Origin: Clostridia bacterium
GTDB taxonomy: Bacteria > Bacillota > Clostridia > Oscillospirales > QAMX01
DNA length: 6,716 nt
NCBI GenBank assembly: GCA_024404415.1
Contig: JAKSPX010000087.1
Coordinates: 1-6,716, forward strand
Direction: 5' to 3'
Below the pieces are notes generated by a model. That model did no database searches, was not told the DNA's origin, and saw nothing but the letters and a program-made list of their open reading frames with translations. Shown in pieces: positions 5,765-6,716 of this stretch. Position 1 is the stretch's first letter, and the number at the start of each line of letters is the position of its first letter. The translations under genes were made by a program, and so were the position numbers.

Positions 5765-5768
5765 CCGA

Positions 5769-5777
5769 TCACCTCTC
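5769..5777 (-). promoter_or_regulatory. Ribosome binding site of the DUF58 gene inside the moxR-like stop
   Basis: GAGAGGTGA on the minus strand includes the TGA stop of the MoxR-family gene, and is followed by TCGG and the ATG at 5764. The ribosome binding site of the second gene is thus embedded in the last codons of the first. Confidence 0.65.
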
Positions 5778-6716
5778 GCGGAGGTTGGCCGCGTCGAAGT
5801 CTTCGGACGGCACGGTCACGTCGTTCACGATATCCGCCATGACCTTTTCGGCCTGACCCGACTTGAGGCGGGAGACGTTCTTGATGACCAGACGGTGAGC
5901 CAGAACCGGCACCGCCATGCGTTTGACGTCGTCCGGCGTGACGAATTCGCGTCCGGCGAGGACGGCGGCGAGCTGGGAGGCGCGCAGGAGCGCCTGCGTG
6001 CCGCGGGGCGAAACGCCGTAGACCACTTCGGGGTGGCGGCGGCTGGCTTCGGCGATGAGGGTGATGTAGCGGTAAATATCCTTGCTGACGCGCACCTTGG
6101 CAAAGGATCTCTGCGCGTCGGCGACTTCCTCGGCGGTGGCGACCGCTTCCAATTCCACGAGCGGGTTTTCGCCGTTGAAGCGGCGCATGATCTCGTCGGA
6201 TTCTTCGCTGGTCGGGTAGCCCATGCCGGACTTGATCATAAAGCGGTCGAGCTGTGCCTCGGGAAGCGGGAAGGTGCCCTGGATCTCCACCGGGTTCTGG
6301 GTGGCGATGACCATAAAGGGGGCCTGGAGCGGCATGGTGACGCCGTCGACCGTGACCTGGCGCTCCTCCATGCACTCGAGCAGCGCCGACTGGGTGCGCG
6401 GGGTGGCGCGGTTGATCTCGTCGGCCAGCATGATGTTGGTGAAGACCGACCCGGCGCGGAACTTGAATTCGCCGTCCTTGGGATTGTAGAAATTGATGCC
6501 GGTCACGTCGGAGGGCAGGAGGTCGGGCGTGAACTGGGTGCGCTTGAAGTCGCAGCCGATGGACTTGGCGATGGATTTGGCGAGCATGGTCTTGCCGAGG
6601 CCGGGCAGATCCTCCAAAAGGATGTGGCCGGAGGCTAAAAGCGCGATGATGACGTGCGCGGCCGTCTCGGGCTTGCCGAGGCTGGCGTTTTCGGCGTTGG
6701 CTTGGATGCGATCCGC
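5769..6716 (-). CDS. MoxR-family AAA+ ATPase (5' end cut by the right window edge)
   Basis: MoxR ATPases are cytoplasmic AAA+ chaperones, probably hexameric, that act with DUF58 or VWA-domain partners at the membrane. The frame is open from 6716, giving 315 residues; family members are about 310-330, so only a few N-terminal residues should be missing. An internal TTG at 6617 lies inside the conserved GHILLEDLPG motif and is not the start. Visible motifs, numbered from the window edge: the SLGKPETAAHVIIALLASGH lead-in (12-31), Walker A PGLGKT (38-43), Walker B IMLADEINR (95-103, Asp99-Glu100), sensor 1 VIATQNP (136-142), an arginine-finger region LPEAQLDRF (151-159) and sensor 2 GVSPRGTQALL (234-244). 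All catalytic residues are present. It is the first visible gene of the operon, four bases upstream of the DUF58 gene. The promoter lies outside the window, and genes further upstream cannot be excluded. Confidence 0.95.
   Translation of the reverse strand, partial: ADRIQANAENASLGKPETAAHVIIALLASGHILLEDLPGLGKTMLAKSIAKSIGCDFKRTQFTPDLLPSDVTGINFYNPKDGEFKFRAGSVFTNIMLADEINRATPRTQSALLECMEERQVTVDGVTMPLQAPFMVIATQNPVEIQGTFPLPEAQLDRFMIKSGMGYPTSEESDEIMRRFNGENPLVELEAVATAEEVADAQRSFAKVRVSKDIYRYITLIAEASRRHPEVVYGVSPRGTQALLRASQLAAVLAGREFVTPDDVKRMAVPVLAHRLVIKNVSRLKSGQAEKVMADIVNDVTVPSEDFDAANLRER

Noticed and set aside
5769..6617. MoxR-family gene starting at the TTG at 6617
   Set aside because: The TTG is a leucine codon inside the conserved GHILLEDLPG motif. 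The frame stays open to 6716 and encodes the expected lead-in, so the gene is simply cut by the window edge.
5895..6638. Plus-strand open frame of 247 codons opposite the MoxR-family gene
   Set aside because: It is antisense to intact AAA+ motifs and has no independent support.

Overview
The window is a GC-rich bacterial segment in which all six recognisable genes lie on the minus strand. The likely host is a Gram-positive Bacillota of class Clostridia. PcrA reads very close to the Bacillus/Clostridium form, both exported proteins are lipobox lipoproteins, and the ribosome binding sites are AAAGGAA or GAGAGG types. The intergenic low-complexity and hairpin repeats recall gut Clostridia (Oscillospirales or Christensenellales-like), but that placement is from memory and is an inference.

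Layout, in the direction of transcription (right to left): (1) a MoxR-family AAA+ ATPase, lacking only its extreme N-terminus at the window edge (5769-6716); (2) a DUF58 protein (4652-5764); (3) a polytopic membrane protein with a C-terminal DUF4129-like domain (3307-4635), which looks like a TgpA/transglutaminase-family protein without the transglutaminase core; (4) an acidic-tethered lipoprotein of unknown function (2519-3292); (5) a lipoprotein with a NodB/CE4 polysaccharide deacetylase domain (1380-2519). The gaps are 4, 16, 14 and -1 nt, so these five genes are almost certainly one operon whose promoter lies outside the window. After a 374-nt intergenic region comes the N-terminal 335 residues of a PcrA/UvrD helicase (1-1005), which runs off the left edge.

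The intergenic region (1006-1379) is unusual. Next to the deacetylase stop codon it has three short tandem arrays (two 7-mer families and an 8-mer family). These are followed by a compact element of about 92 bp with three hairpins inside a short outer stem, and then by a pcrA leader with two more small hairpins. There is no canonical U-tract terminator and no convincing promoter in it.

How the genes may work together: MoxR ATPases with DUF58 and TgpA-like partners are thought to act as chaperone/assembly modules at the membrane, though their substrates are poorly known. Here the module lacks the transglutaminase catalytic domain and carries two surface lipoproteins, one a predicted cell-wall glycan deacetylase. 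This suggests an envelope-remodelling or envelope-protein maturation unit, and it is the best candidate in the window for an undercharacterised system. PcrA is probably a separate housekeeping transcription unit.
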